The translations under genes and the position numbers were made by a program. The notes under the pieces are model-generated. The model was not told the DNA's origin, did not search any database, and saw only the letters and a list, made by a program, of their open reading frames with translations. A stretch of 64,000 nt of DNA from Actinomycetes bacterium (GTDB lineage: Bacteria > Actinomycetota > Acidimicrobiia > Acidimicrobiales > Bog-793), in NCBI GenBank assembly GCA_021829645.1, contig JAKBPI010000003.1, positions 1 to 64,000 on the forward strand, read 5' to 3'. Positions 26,660 to 35,652 of this stretch are shown in pieces. Within the stretch, counting starts at the first letter, position 1; each line of letters opens with the position of its first letter.

Positions 26660-28060
26660 ATGGGTATATTTTCCAGAGGAAATAACCTAGTAAATAACAA
26701 AAGCAATAAAGTCAGTGGAGCTTCAGCTCTGTCGACGAACAAGACCATTGGGCGTTACAGAGAAGGACAAAAGCACAGAAGCGCTAAATTGCTGGTGATG
26801 CTGGCCGGTAGCGGTTCTCTCTTCCTGACGGCAAGTAATGCAGCATCTGTTGCTTCAAGCACTACCGCAAGTACGGTACAGCAGGTGTCGTTGTGGGAAT
26901 CCCACAACGGTCCTCCTGTAGGCACGGAGGAGAGTAGTTTGATTGCAAAGTTTAATGCCACACACAAAAATATCCACATAAACCTGTTTGTCACAAAGGC
27001 ATCATCCAAGCTCCAAGATGCTATTGCCGCAGGGGACCCTCCGGTTTTGGCTGAGATAAGCCACTATGACGGAGTCTATGTACAGGCAAACGCGCTCGTC
27101 TCTTGGAACAAGTTTTTCAAAGGCAGCTCCGTGATCAATCAAAAAAATATTATACCCAGCGTATGGGCCAACGGAGAAGTCAACGGACAGCATTACCGTA
27201 TTCAAGCTGACGCCAAGTTTTCAATCATCGAATACAATAAGAACTTGTTTGCCAAAGCACACATTTCTTCTCCGCCTAAGACTTGGGGTGAACTTGCAAC
27301 AGACGCAGCCAAAATTAAGGCACTGGGCCACGGAATCATACCAATCGGATGGAAGGATTCGTCAGCGCACATTCTTCCGGCTTTTGCAAGCAACGGAGGT
27401 TCCTGGTTAAAAGGCAGTATGAGCGTCGGCAATGCTGTTGACTTCAATACTCCCGCCGGAGTAAGAACGTTTTCTTACTTCCGTAACCTCTACGCTAAGG
27501 GCGAGTTGATCATAGATCACGGCACCGCCTTGAGAGAAGACCTTGCCGCTGGACACTTGGCCATGATTGACGCTACTTCCGCTGGCTACCAAAAAACTCT
27601 CATTGCTGTGGCAGGAAAGTTCCCCGTCGGAGCGTTTGTAGAGCCGGGAGGGACCACGGGACACGCATACAACTTGGATCAAGGTCTTGGTTTTGTCCTT
27701 CCCAAGGGAGCCACTCACGCTCAGGACGAAGCGGCATGGACGTTTGTACAATGGTGGTTTGAGCCGGCACAGCAAATCTCATGGGCCGAGGCAACCGGTT
27801 ACCCGCCTGAAACACACGCCGCCATCGCTGCCATGCCATCCTCATTTTTGGCAAAGCACCCCGGTGAAGTTGCCACAATCCAGGCGGCTGAGTCTCCGTA
27901 TTCTTACCCCAGGCCAGTGAACGATAACTACTCTGAGGTACAGGCGGCTCTCGATACGGCATTTTATAACGCCATTACCGGCAAACAATCCGTATCATCA
28001 GCGCTTGCACAATTAGATCAGTCAGGAACCTCCTACATGCACGGTACAAGTAAACTGTAA
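26660..28060 (+). CDS. Extracellular solute-binding protein of the CUT1 importer
   Basis: The 466-residue protein fits family 1 solute-binding proteins: beta strand VSLWESHNGPP, EESSLIAKFNATHKNI, and a late FVQWWFEPAQQISWAEATGYPP helix typical of UgpB/MalE-like proteins. The signal segment (LLVMLAGSGSLFLTASNAAS) starts only at about residue 48, after an unusually long basic leader with no lipobox Cys. An internal start would shorten it, but the best ribosome site (aaaggag) is before the tracked ATG. Ligand is a sugar, sugar alcohol or glycerol-phosphate by family; I cannot narrow it. Confidence 0.82.
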   Translation: MGIFSRGNNLVNNKSNKVSGASALSTNKTIGRYREGQKHRSAKLLVMLAGSGSLFLTASNAASVASSTTASTVQQVSLWESHNGPPVGTEESSLIAKFNATHKNIHINLFVTKASSKLQDAIAAGDPPVLAEISHYDGVYVQANALVSWNKFFKGSSVINQKNIIPSVWANGEVNGQHYRIQADAKFSIIEYNKNLFAKAHISSPPKTWGELATDAAKIKALGHGIIPIGWKDSSAHILPAFASNGGSWLKGSMSVGNAVDFNTPAGVRTFSYFRNLYAKGELIIDHGTALREDLAAGHLAMIDATSAGYQKTLIAVAGKFPVGAFVEPGGTTGHAYNLDQGLGFVLPKGATHAQDEAAWTFVQWWFEPAQQISWAEATGYPPETHAAIAAMPSSFLAKHPGEVATIQAAESPYSYPRPVNDNYSEVQAALDTAFYNAITGKQSVSSALAQLDQSGTSYMHGTSKL

Positions 28061-28085
28061 GATCTGAAAAGTTATAAACTGCACA

Positions 28086-28125
28086 GAGCAGGGTCACTCC
28101 GTGAAGCGGATAAGTGATCCTGCTC
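28086..28125 (+). terminator. Stem-loop after the ABC importer operon
   Basis: A 13-base stem with one G-T pair (gagcagggtcact against agtgatcctgctc) surrounds a 14-base loop, 25 bases past the stop codon. It lacks a long T-run but is in the right place to end the operon. Confidence 0.55.
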
Positions 28126-28240
28126 CGATGCTGTTACCGTAACTAACAGTCAAAACCACAATAAACTTGAACAAAATTAATTTGTTTACATCAATTACAC
28201 ACATAAAGCAATAAGCTTTAATCAACTTTTAAGGATTACA

Positions 28241-28714
28241 ATGGAAAACAACGATTTCACATCAACATCTTACGACGATAGCCACAGCCATAAATTGTCA
28301 AACGGTAAAACTGAATTAACATTGAATCAACTGGGTGAAGTACAACCAGGCATGGCGCGTTTGATGATTGAATTATCTACAAGAATGTCAACATGCTGGT
28401 GGGCAGCTAAGTATGAAAATTTTGATTTAGCGAGATACCAAATGAGCGAGAGTATTAAATTACTAAAGACGTCTGTCATCTTAAGACCAAAATATGGAGC
28501 AGACGTAATAGAATTTATTGAATCGTATTGCATAAAGTTGCGAGACTCACTTGTGAATCGCGACTTGGTACTGTTCACCGAATTGTTCAACGAAATGGTT
28601 ACGGTAGCGAACGAGCTTCATGAAAAATATGGTAAAGGGTATTTGATCTGGAAAGTTCCATCCACTCCTCCGGGAGATCTGGATCTTCGACCCCGTCAGA
28701 CCGTGGAAGACTAG
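28241..28714 (+). CDS. Conserved helical protein of unknown function
   Basis: The 157-residue protein has LGEVQPGMARLMIELSTRM, WWAAKYENFDLARYQMSE and a C-terminal YLIWKVPSTPPGDLDLRP. I recall a family of small, mostly helical proteins with the same pattern (PGMARLM, YYAAKxGNWxLA, VWKLPxxPPxDLDL) in varied bacteria and archaea, with no known function. No signal peptide or membrane segment is visible. It stands alone with a ribosome site ttaagga upstream. Confidence 0.65.
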   Translation: MENNDFTSTSYDDSHSHKLSNGKTELTLNQLGEVQPGMARLMIELSTRMSTCWWAAKYENFDLARYQMSESIKLLKTSVILRPKYGADVIEFIESYCIKLRDSLVNRDLVLFTELFNEMVTVANELHEKYGKGYLIWKVPSTPPGDLDLRPRQTVED

Positions 28715-28772
28715 CGGGTAGTTCTCTTTTGGAATAGAGGGAAATATCAGCGAAAACGGAGGAAAGAAAATC

Positions 28773-28826
28773 AGAGATTTGCAGTGAGGAGCTACTTCGA
28801 TCGCTACGGAGTCACTGCAAATCTCT
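28773..28826. terminator. Perfect 15-base stem-loop after the helical protein
   Basis: agagatttgcagtga and its exact reverse complement are separated by 24 bases, about 60 bases beyond the stop codon at 28714. A short ct-rich run follows. The length of the stem suggests a terminator or processing hairpin, or the footprint of a small inserted element. Confidence 0.5.
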
Positions 28827-29338
28827 CTTGATTTATGTCGGGGAAAAGGTACTAAATAATTTTTCTCTCGCTCTGCCGGGTGCCTTTGCCTTAACTGTAC
28901 ATGTTGCGCACTCGGTTTTATCGCTCGGCCGTCTCTCTTGTGTCAGTAGGTTCTATTTCGCCAGTCGGAGAACTTCTTCACCTATGCTTGGAGTGTATCT
29001 ATCGTGACGGCTGTTATAACCGCCGATCAGACGGCCGGCAAGGCAGGTGGCAGCCTCAGACAGTCTTGTGTGTCGCCGGGTTTCTTGCGGTGAAACATCA
29101 TGACTTGTAGATCAAGCTGCCACAGATGCCCGGGAGGGTGACAACTTCGCATCAGCCGCGGAGATGGTGCCTAGGATACAAAACAACCGGGAAAGTGTTT
29201 AAATAACTTGAAACATCCAAATACACATCGCCATAGTGTGGCAGTAATATGATCGATATAATTATCAAATAATACCTCTTAGGGGCAAAAGAGGTAAATA
29301 TTGGGAAATCAAGGTGTCAAAGTCGGGAAAATTCCCTT
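28827..29338. other. Gene-free stretch between the helical protein and lnt
   Basis: About 500 bases. The 69-codon ORF at 28901-29110 has no recognisable family and poor context. I see no RNA gene or strong hairpin here. Confidence 0.4.
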
Positions 29339-30877
29339 TTAACCAACCCAGGATACTAAAGTTCGTTTCTTTTTATAAGAAAATAATATGCCTAAGGACG
29401 CCATGACGATTGCAATGATTACGGTAGGAGCGCTGCCGGTGTCATCGTATAAAGTGTACTGCGTTCTATAGCCAAGACGTGCGTAAATAACTGTCTGTCG
29501 CCCCAATTGGCTGAGTTCTGTTACGGAGCCACGCGGCGTGACGGCAGCAGAATAACCCGTAGTGGCCGCCTGTAGTAAAGAACGTCCTTCCGATACCGCC
29601 TGGATTTTTGAGGCTGAAAGTTCTTGGGAGGGCACTTGGGCAGAGGCATATGATGCGGTATTAGTGGCGACAAAAAGTATTTGGCCGCCGGCCATCACTC
29701 CTGACCTACCCCTGTGTGTAAAAAATGTTTCGTAGGAGATCAATAAGGCAAGCTTACCAAAAGGGGTTTTGATCATTCCGCTGCCGTGTCCGCTGACGGC
29801 ATCTTTGGGCACGGCGGAGAGGTTGGCAAATTTTGCAAAAAAACTTCTGTCCGGAATATATTCTCCAAAGGGGACCAAATGTACTTTTTCAAATTCGGCT
29901 ACAATTTTTCCCTGTGGCGAAAAAGCTACTAATTTATTGTAAAAATGCTTAGGTCCGTCGGGGGCGACAAATCCCGCAATGAGCACGGCATGGAGTCGCA
30001 ATGCTTGTCCGCTGACTTCCGGGGTCAATGAAGACGTATCAATGCCGGAGTTGACCGATACGGTATCTTCCGGCCATAGGAGTATGCGTACGGCAGAAGA
30101 TAGCGGTACTTTTTTTGTCTCCGCTAAGGTAACGTCAAAAACACGCTTTTTGGCGAGATTGGTGGGCGTGTTGCCAAGTCCTCTTGCTCCTCCGCCTTGA
30201 ATGGCAGCAACTTTTATGTAGTGCGTAGGTTTTCCGCCGTCCGGTGCGAAAATGGAAAAAGTGATAACTCCCGTCAAGGTAGCTAAAAACAATAGTGAGA
30301 GAAGCAGTTGTCGCGGCTCTGTTTTGGAGTTTGCTCTGTGTAAAAGTAAAGTTTTGCAGAGAAAAGCTGCATATGATGCAACAAGGTAAACAAAAAAGAC
30401 AATTAGGATGGGTCCCCCAAGACGCGCCAAATTAATGAGCCAGTCGTTGGTTTGACCGAGTGCCAAAGAGCCTATGGGGAGACCTCCGAAAGGCCAATGA
30501 TCTCTGGCATATTCGGCAAGACAAAAAAAAGCCGGGAGGGTGAGAGACCTGTATTTTCCGGGCACTGTTGCCAGCCAACCGGCAACGCCGAAAAATAAGG
30601 ATTCTACGACGACTAAGACTAAGTATCCTACGGCAGTAAAGTAATTTGCCCAAAGTAGCCCCAAAATGAACTGTCCGACGGCAAAAGAAAAACCTATAAA
30701 AAAAGCCCGGTTTTTGCTCATTGATGAATAAGACAAAATAAAAAATAAGATCGCAACGGAAATAAAGGGCATGATCCATAAATTGATCGGGGGTAGGGAC
30801 AAAGCAGCCAGCACTCCGCATAAAAGTGCGATCAAGCACAGTAGAACTGACTTCTTAAAGGACCCCTTTTCTTTCAC
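29339..30877 (-). CDS. lnt: Apolipoprotein N-acyltransferase homologue with Ser at the nucleophile position
   Basis: The 512-residue protein has several N-terminal membrane segments followed by a nitrilase-type domain (about 220-490). Family catalytic residues align as Glu270 in LLWPEDTV and Lys331 in FEKVHLVPFGEYIP, but the ICYE motif that holds the nucleophilic Cys reads ISYE, giving Ser381. Lnt transfers a third acyl chain to lipoproteins. With Ser instead of Cys the normal thioester intermediate cannot form, so it may use an oxyester, act on another substrate, or be inactive. It is the last gene of a hem cluster and overlaps hemY by 4 bases. Confidence 0.82.
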   Translation of the reverse strand: MKEKGSFKKSVLLCLIALLCGVLAALSLPPINLWIMPFISVAILFFILSYSSMSKNRAFFIGFSFAVGQFILGLLWANYFTAVGYLVLVVVESLFFGVAGWLATVPGKYRSLTLPAFFCLAEYARDHWPFGGLPIGSLALGQTNDWLINLARLGGPILIVFFVYLVASYAAFLCKTLLLHRANSKTEPRQLLLSLLFLATLTGVITFSIFAPDGGKPTHYIKVAAIQGGGARGLGNTPTNLAKKRVFDVTLAETKKVPLSSAVRILLWPEDTVSVNSGIDTSSLTPEVSGQALRLHAVLIAGFVAPDGPKHFYNKLVAFSPQGKIVAEFEKVHLVPFGEYIPDRSFFAKFANLSAVPKDAVSGHGSGMIKTPFGKLALLISYETFFTHRGRSGVMAGGQILFVATNTASYASAQVPSQELSASKIQAVSEGRSLLQAATTGYSAAVTPRGSVTELSQLGRQTVIYARLGYRTQYTLYDDTGSAPTVIIAIVMASLGILFSYKKKRTLVSWVG

Positions 30878-32361
30878 TGAAGGGCGCTACTCAGTTTATC
30901 GGCTGCAGCAATTCCATCGCTGATGCAGGCCGGTATGCCTATACCGTGATAGGAAGCTCCGGCAAGGGAGAGAGTGGGTATAGCTGCCGTCATGGAGTCA
31001 ATTTTCATAATTCTTTCGATGTGACCCGTATTGTATTGCGGAAAAGCATTTTCCCAGCGAAACAGCAAATTCTCAATTGGATCTTTGGCGATACCGAGTA
31101 TGGATTTGGTGTCTTTGATCATGGCGGAAGTAAGAGTTTCATCATCGAGTGTCGTGACACGGTCATCTGAGTAGTGACCGGCTGATATTTTTAACCATAC
31201 TTCGCCCGTATCTGAGAGGTGTGTCCATTTAGAGCTTAGAGTTGTCACTCCGGTGATGAGTTTTTTGGGCTTGCGGGCAACTAAAAATCCTGTGCCGTAA
31301 ATCGGAGGCATCTCATCAGCATTCCAGGCCGCCAGCAAAGTAGCTACGCTGGAAAAAGGTATTTCTTGGCACAGAGAAGCTATTTCCGGGAGCGCTTTTG
31401 CCAGCAAGTCAGCCGTAGCAAAAGCGGGCAGGGCCAGGATGAGGCCGTCAAAGTAAACTTTTTCTTCAGACATGTTATTTTGGCGGATAGAGACCTCCCA
31501 GTGTTTGGTGTCGCGTGGCAGCAAGGCTATCTCGGTTGCCTGTACTCCAAGTGAGATGTTGACACCGGCAGCAAGCAGATTTTCGGTGAGACTTTCCGTG
31601 AGGGAGGCCAGAGAAGTGTTCAAACCCAAGAAAGGTGGCGTAGTAGTTTTTAACTTTCCGCCGGGGGATGCCTGTCGCTTGTAGTTCCTTAGAGATAAGA
31701 CGATGCTTCTTTTTTCAGAAACTGCTCTGGCCAGTTCCGGTGTGGTCGCGGCAAAGGACAGGTGATTGATGTCTCCGGCGTTGATACCGGCAATCAAAGG
31801 CGCTATGAGGCGCTCAACCGTTTCTTTGCCAAGTCTTTTATTGAGTAGCCGGCCGATGCTTGGATCGGGATATCCGACCGGAGGAAGCGACGCCTCGGTG
31901 TTCTCCGCCGCATCGAGAAGAGCGGTAAAGCTCGGCAGCTTTGCCGGCCAAAAAAAGTCCGTTGCCGATCTCAGGGCCGATAGGGGGGAAACGATTTGGG
32001 AAGAAAGTACCGAGATAAGGTTTGTGGGAATTCCCAGTGCCAAATCTATGGGCAGTTTGCGAAGTTGTCCTCGCGAGTAAAGAGAAGCACCTTGTCGGGC
32101 AGGTGCTACCAAGTGTTCAGACAAATTGAGTTTTGAAGCGAGATCGACTGCCGAAGTGTTTCTCGTCAAAAAAGAATCCGGTCCTACGTCGACTTTTTTA
32201 CCCCTGAAGTCAACGGAATGTAATTTGCCACCGGTTCTGGAGGAAGTTTCAAGGAGGGTCACATTAAAAAGACCGTGTAGTTTATAAGCGGCACTTAGCC
32301 CAGTGATACCGGCTCCGATAATCAAAATGTCTTTTTTGTTTTGTCCTGTCTGACTCGGCAT
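30874..32361 (-). CDS. hemY: Protoporphyrinogen/coproporphyrinogen III oxidase, HemY type
   Basis: The 495-residue flavoprotein begins with a dinucleotide-binding motif IIGAGITGLSAAY (Gly16, Gly18, Gly21), continues with an HSVDFRGKKVDVGPDSFL stretch typical of HemY, and ends with the FAD-contact motif LAGASYHGIGIPACISDG. In actinobacteria this family usually works in the coproporphyrin-dependent branch, oxidising coproporphyrinogen III (name cgoX). It lies between hemH and lnt; the overlap with lnt suggests one mRNA. Confidence 0.88.
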   Translation of the reverse strand: MPSQTGQNKKDILIIGAGITGLSAAYKLHGLFNVTLLETSSRTGGKLHSVDFRGKKVDVGPDSFLTRNTSAVDLASKLNLSEHLVAPARQGASLYSRGQLRKLPIDLALGIPTNLISVLSSQIVSPLSALRSATDFFWPAKLPSFTALLDAAENTEASLPPVGYPDPSIGRLLNKRLGKETVERLIAPLIAGINAGDINHLSFAATTPELARAVSEKRSIVLSLRNYKRQASPGGKLKTTTPPFLGLNTSLASLTESLTENLLAAGVNISLGVQATEIALLPRDTKHWEVSIRQNNMSEEKVYFDGLILALPAFATADLLAKALPEIASLCQEIPFSSVATLLAAWNADEMPPIYGTGFLVARKPKKLITGVTTLSSKWTHLSDTGEVWLKISAGHYSDDRVTTLDDETLTSAMIKDTKSILGIAKDPIENLLFRWENAFPQYNTGHIERIMKIDSMTAAIPTLSLAGASYHGIGIPACISDGIAAADKLSSALQ

Positions 32362-32436
32362 ACCTCTCCCGGCTGGCTAAAGTTCATTTTAGTGTCAGTT
32401 GTATTTTTGCATGAAACGGCGCCAAGAATAGGCAAC

Positions 32437-33519
32437 CTACTCCTTTTCCGTCAGTGAAGTGTCATGAATTAATTGAGCTAACGAGTTCATGACAGAGATG
32501 TCGTCGTTGACGGACCGTGTCCTGGAAAGCGATACCGAAATTTTACCCGCTAAGTCTTGAGCGGCTATGTCTATGTCGTAAAGCACTTCCAGGTGATCAG
32601 ACATGAAACCAGCCGGGCAGATAATAATATTTCTTATGCCCCGTTCTCCCATGTCGCTTAGCACCTCCAAGATGTCAGGACCCAACCAAATTTGTGAAGT
32701 CCTTCCGGCACTCTGCCAGGCAATTTGCCATCCAATTTCTATGTCGGACTCTTCTGTATATGCGTAGAACCCTTTACGGAGTGCGGTGACATTATTTGTC
32801 ATCCTGTCAGCCATTTCGAAAAGCGGTATGAATTCATATTCAGAGCCCAGTCCGATTTGGCGGGCAATCTTTTCCGCCGTTGACCTGAGTTGTTCCGGAT
32901 AGGGATCCCCCATCGAAATAACTGTGGCGGGAAGGCTGTGGGCAGTAATTAAGACGACCATGCGCGACGGCTTTTTAGAGGCAGACGTATCATTTTCCGC
33001 TTTTCTGATGTCGGTAGCGTGAATGAGCACTTGAGACAGTATTTGGTTCGAGAGGAACTCTATGAGTGCTTCGTCCAAAGCAAAAGACTTGATAAATTGA
33101 CACTCAATTCCATGTCGGGAAGCTGCCTCTTGTGCTTTTGTCATGTATTCGCCTATGCTCAGCTGCGAGTAGTGAGGAGCAAAAACCATGCCTATAAAGG
33201 CTGTTATTCCTTCATCGGCAAAACCTTTGACCGCTTCTTCTATGGCGGGTTTTGAGTGTTTGGTTGCATAGAGGACAAAGTATTTTTCAGTATAGAGTTC
33301 TTCCAGGCGATCAGTAATTTTCTTAACCTGTGCCAATGTCCTTTCGGTCAATGGCGAGAGGCCACCTATCATCGCATATCTGTCGGAAAGCTCCGTCAAT
33401 TGTTCAGGGGTCGGAGGCCTACCTCGCCTTACGTCCGTATAAAACGGCAAGATATCATCTTGGGAGACGGGTGTGCCGTAAGACATGAGTAATACGCCTA
33501 TACGTTGATTTGTGTCCAT
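32437..33519 (-). CDS. hemH: Ferrochelatase, probably coproporphyrin type
   Basis: The 360-residue protein opens with GVLLMSYGTP, and contains YATKHSKPAIEEA, the active-site ITAHSLPATV His and the CPAGFMSDHLEVLYDID motif, all of the ferrochelatase family. It inserts Fe2+ into the porphyrin; in actinobacteria the usual substrate is coproporphyrin III (CpfC). The order hemE-hemH-hemY matches common Gram-positive clusters. A ChdC/HemQ gene, needed for the last step of that branch, is not in the window. Confidence 0.9.
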   Translation of the reverse strand: MDTNQRIGVLLMSYGTPVSQDDILPFYTDVRRGRPPTPEQLTELSDRYAMIGGLSPLTERTLAQVKKITDRLEELYTEKYFVLYATKHSKPAIEEAVKGFADEGITAFIGMVFAPHYSQLSIGEYMTKAQEAASRHGIECQFIKSFALDEALIEFLSNQILSQVLIHATDIRKAENDTSASKKPSRMVVLITAHSLPATVISMGDPYPEQLRSTAEKIARQIGLGSEYEFIPLFEMADRMTNNVTALRKGFYAYTEESDIEIGWQIAWQSAGRTSQIWLGPDILEVLSDMGERGIRNIIICPAGFMSDHLEVLYDIDIAAQDLAGKISVSLSRTRSVNDDISVMNSLAQLIHDTSLTEKE

Positions 33520-33560
33520 TTTTAAACCTTTTGGTATCTGAGTTTTCCTTATGTTCTATA

Positions 33561-34661
33561 TTACGGTTGGACGTCATCGGAAGTCGAATCATAATTCCTG
33601 ACGAAATCTACCAATCGCGTCAAGGTATCGGGATCGGTTTCGGGTAACACCCCGTGTCCCAAGTTGAAGATATGACCGCGGTGAAAAGAAGGAGAGACGC
33701 TTTTCTCATGCGGTGCACTTCGGCGTTTTGCATCTCGTAAAATTCTGCCGGCTTCTCTGGCTACCGTATCAAAAGAGGTCAGACAGATAGCGGGGTCTAA
33801 ATTTCCCTGAATGGCTTGATTTTCGCTGAGCAAGGGCGAGACTTTATCTAAGGGGATGCGCCAGTCAACAGAGAGGACATCGGGACCTGTCGATGCCATG
33901 AGATCCAAGATAGCGCTGGTGCCTACGCCAAAGTGAATTTTAGGCAAGGAAGTGCCGAAATTTTTTGTCAATGCGTCAAAGATTTTTTTTGAAAACGGCC
34001 ATACGTATTCCTGGTAATCATATCTGGAAAGAGATCCGGCCCAGGAATCAAACAGCTGTATAGCATGGACACCTGCCGTGATCTGAGCCGAAAGACTGGC
34101 AATAATAAGGTCGGACAGCTTATCCATCAATGGCGACCAAAACTCCGGGAGCGTATGCATAAGCGTTTTTGTTTTGATGAAATTTCTGGACGGCTTACCT
34201 TCTACTAAGTAAGAGGCTATCGTGAAAGGTGCTCCGGCAAATCCTATTATCGGAACGCGGCAGTCTTTTTTCAGTAAAGCTATTGTTTCTTGAACGTAAG
34301 GGGCATCCTCTTCCGGCTCATATTTTCTGATGCGATCGAGATCGGACACCTTGGCAAAAGGTTTTTCTATCACCGGCCCCACATTCGGTAAAATATCCAG
34401 TTCTAGGCCTATTGCCTTCAGAGGAACCATGATGTCTGAGAATAAGACTGCGGCATCTACGTCATATCTTTTGACCGGTTGCAGAGTGAGTTCTGCTGCC
34501 AACTCCGGATTTTTGACGGTTTCTAAGATGGATAGAGTTCCGCGTGCCAGGCGGTATTCCGGCAATGACCGGCCGGCTTGGCGCATGAACCAAACGGGAG
34601 TGCGGTCCACCGGTTGATTCAGGCATGCTTTGATAAAACGTGAGTTGTCGGGTGAGTCCAT
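33561..34661 (-). CDS. hemE: Uroporphyrinogen III decarboxylase
   Basis: The 366-residue protein has the N-terminal signature PVWFMRQAGRSLPEYR, AAVLFSDIMVP with the catalytic Asp, GFAGAPFTIASYL and the C-terminal FNLGHGVLPETDP motif. It removes four carboxyl groups from uroporphyrinogen III. It is the first gene of the minus-strand hem cluster, 41 bases ahead of hemH. The 289-base gap to ctaE is a divergent promoter region linking heme supply and respiratory chain genes. Confidence 0.93.
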   Translation of the reverse strand: MDSPDNSRFIKACLNQPVDRTPVWFMRQAGRSLPEYRLARGTLSILETVKNPELAAELTLQPVKRYDVDAAVLFSDIMVPLKAIGLELDILPNVGPVIEKPFAKVSDLDRIRKYEPEEDAPYVQETIALLKKDCRVPIIGFAGAPFTIASYLVEGKPSRNFIKTKTLMHTLPEFWSPLMDKLSDLIIASLSAQITAGVHAIQLFDSWAGSLSRYDYQEYVWPFSKKIFDALTKNFGTSLPKIHFGVGTSAILDLMASTGPDVLSVDWRIPLDKVSPLLSENQAIQGNLDPAICLTSFDTVAREAGRILRDAKRRSAPHEKSVSPSFHRGHIFNLGHGVLPETDPDTLTRLVDFVRNYDSTSDDVQP

Positions 34662-34950
34662 TGAGCGTCCTTATTTTTAGTACAAAAGTCTTCTTTGAAA
34701 GAATTGATTCCAAGGGCAACTTTTAGCAGAAGTATCCAAAACGGCAGTATCGTTGTGGTTCGTTTGTGTCGTATAAATATTATTTAAAAATTTTATCGAA
34801 TTTTTTCCAATTTGTTTTGTCTTAGTTTGCATAAGTGTCATAAATCAGGCTACTCTTTTTGGATATTGCCCATTAGTTCATCATGGTACAAAATCATGGT
34901 GGTTATAATGACAAATAAGCAAATGTAAGAACTCAGAAAGCGAAACAGTT

Positions 34951-35562
34951 GTGACAGACATAGTTGTGCCCGGTCAAGGACAACCCAGTGTAGCACCTGC
35001 GGCTAGTCATGCCAAGCAGGAAAGACCGCAACTCCTGGCGGTAGGCGTAATTATTTGGCTCGGCTCGGAATTTATGTTCTTTAGTGGTCTTTTTGCGGCG
35101 TTCTTTACCATAAGAGCTCACGCTACGGTCTGGCCGCCTCCCGGGACAAAGCTCGATACTTATCAGGCTCTCGCCTTTACCTTTGTGCTCTTGGCTTCCT
35201 CTCCGACAATGCAGCTGGGAGTTTGGGCACAGGAACGCGGTGAGCGCGCTAAAGCAAGAGCCTGGATTGTGATCAGTTTTTTGCTTGGAGCGGCATTTGT
35301 CGCCAATCAGGCATATGAATGGAAGACACTGCCTTTCAGACCCAGCACAAACGCTTATGGATCGCTCTTTTACCTCATGAGCGGTTTGCACGGTTTGCAC
35401 GTTATTTTGGGCCTCGTGGCGATGATATTTTTGCTGATACGTTTGTCTGGTCCAAAAGGTGATCCGGGAGAGACACCGGTATTTCAAGCCGTGAGTTACT
35501 ATTGGCACTTTGTGGACATAGTCTGGATAGCGCTTTTCAGTTGTCTGTTTTTACTTTCGTAG
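34951..35562 (+). CDS. ctaE: Cytochrome c oxidase subunit III
   Basis: The 203-residue protein has five hydrophobic segments and the family motif LHGLHVILGL, with the C-terminal VSYYWHFVDIVWIALF stretch. It starts at GTG with aagcgaaacag upstream and no strong ribosome site. It is the five-helix form seen in actinobacteria, lacking the two extra N-terminal helices of mitochondrial COX3. It heads the qcrCAB cluster, as usual in actinobacteria. Confidence 0.9.
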   Translation: MTDIVVPGQGQPSVAPAASHAKQERPQLLAVGVIIWLGSEFMFFSGLFAAFFTIRAHATVWPPPGTKLDTYQALAFTFVLLASSPTMQLGVWAQERGERAKARAWIVISFLLGAAFVANQAYEWKTLPFRPSTNAYGSLFYLMSGLHGLHVILGLVAMIFLLIRLSGPKGDPGETPVFQAVSYYWHFVDIVWIALFSCLFLLS

Positions 35563-35652
35563 GCGATGACGTATACGTCTGCCAAGCGTTGATTTTTGCC
35601 CTATTGGGAAAAGGTTTCTGAAGTATTTTGTGGTATATGGATTGGAGTCGCA

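Noticed and set aside
35596-35652. Upstream TTG start for qcrC
   Set aside because: It has no ribosome site and adds a leader absent from family members; TTG 35653 is preceded by ggag.
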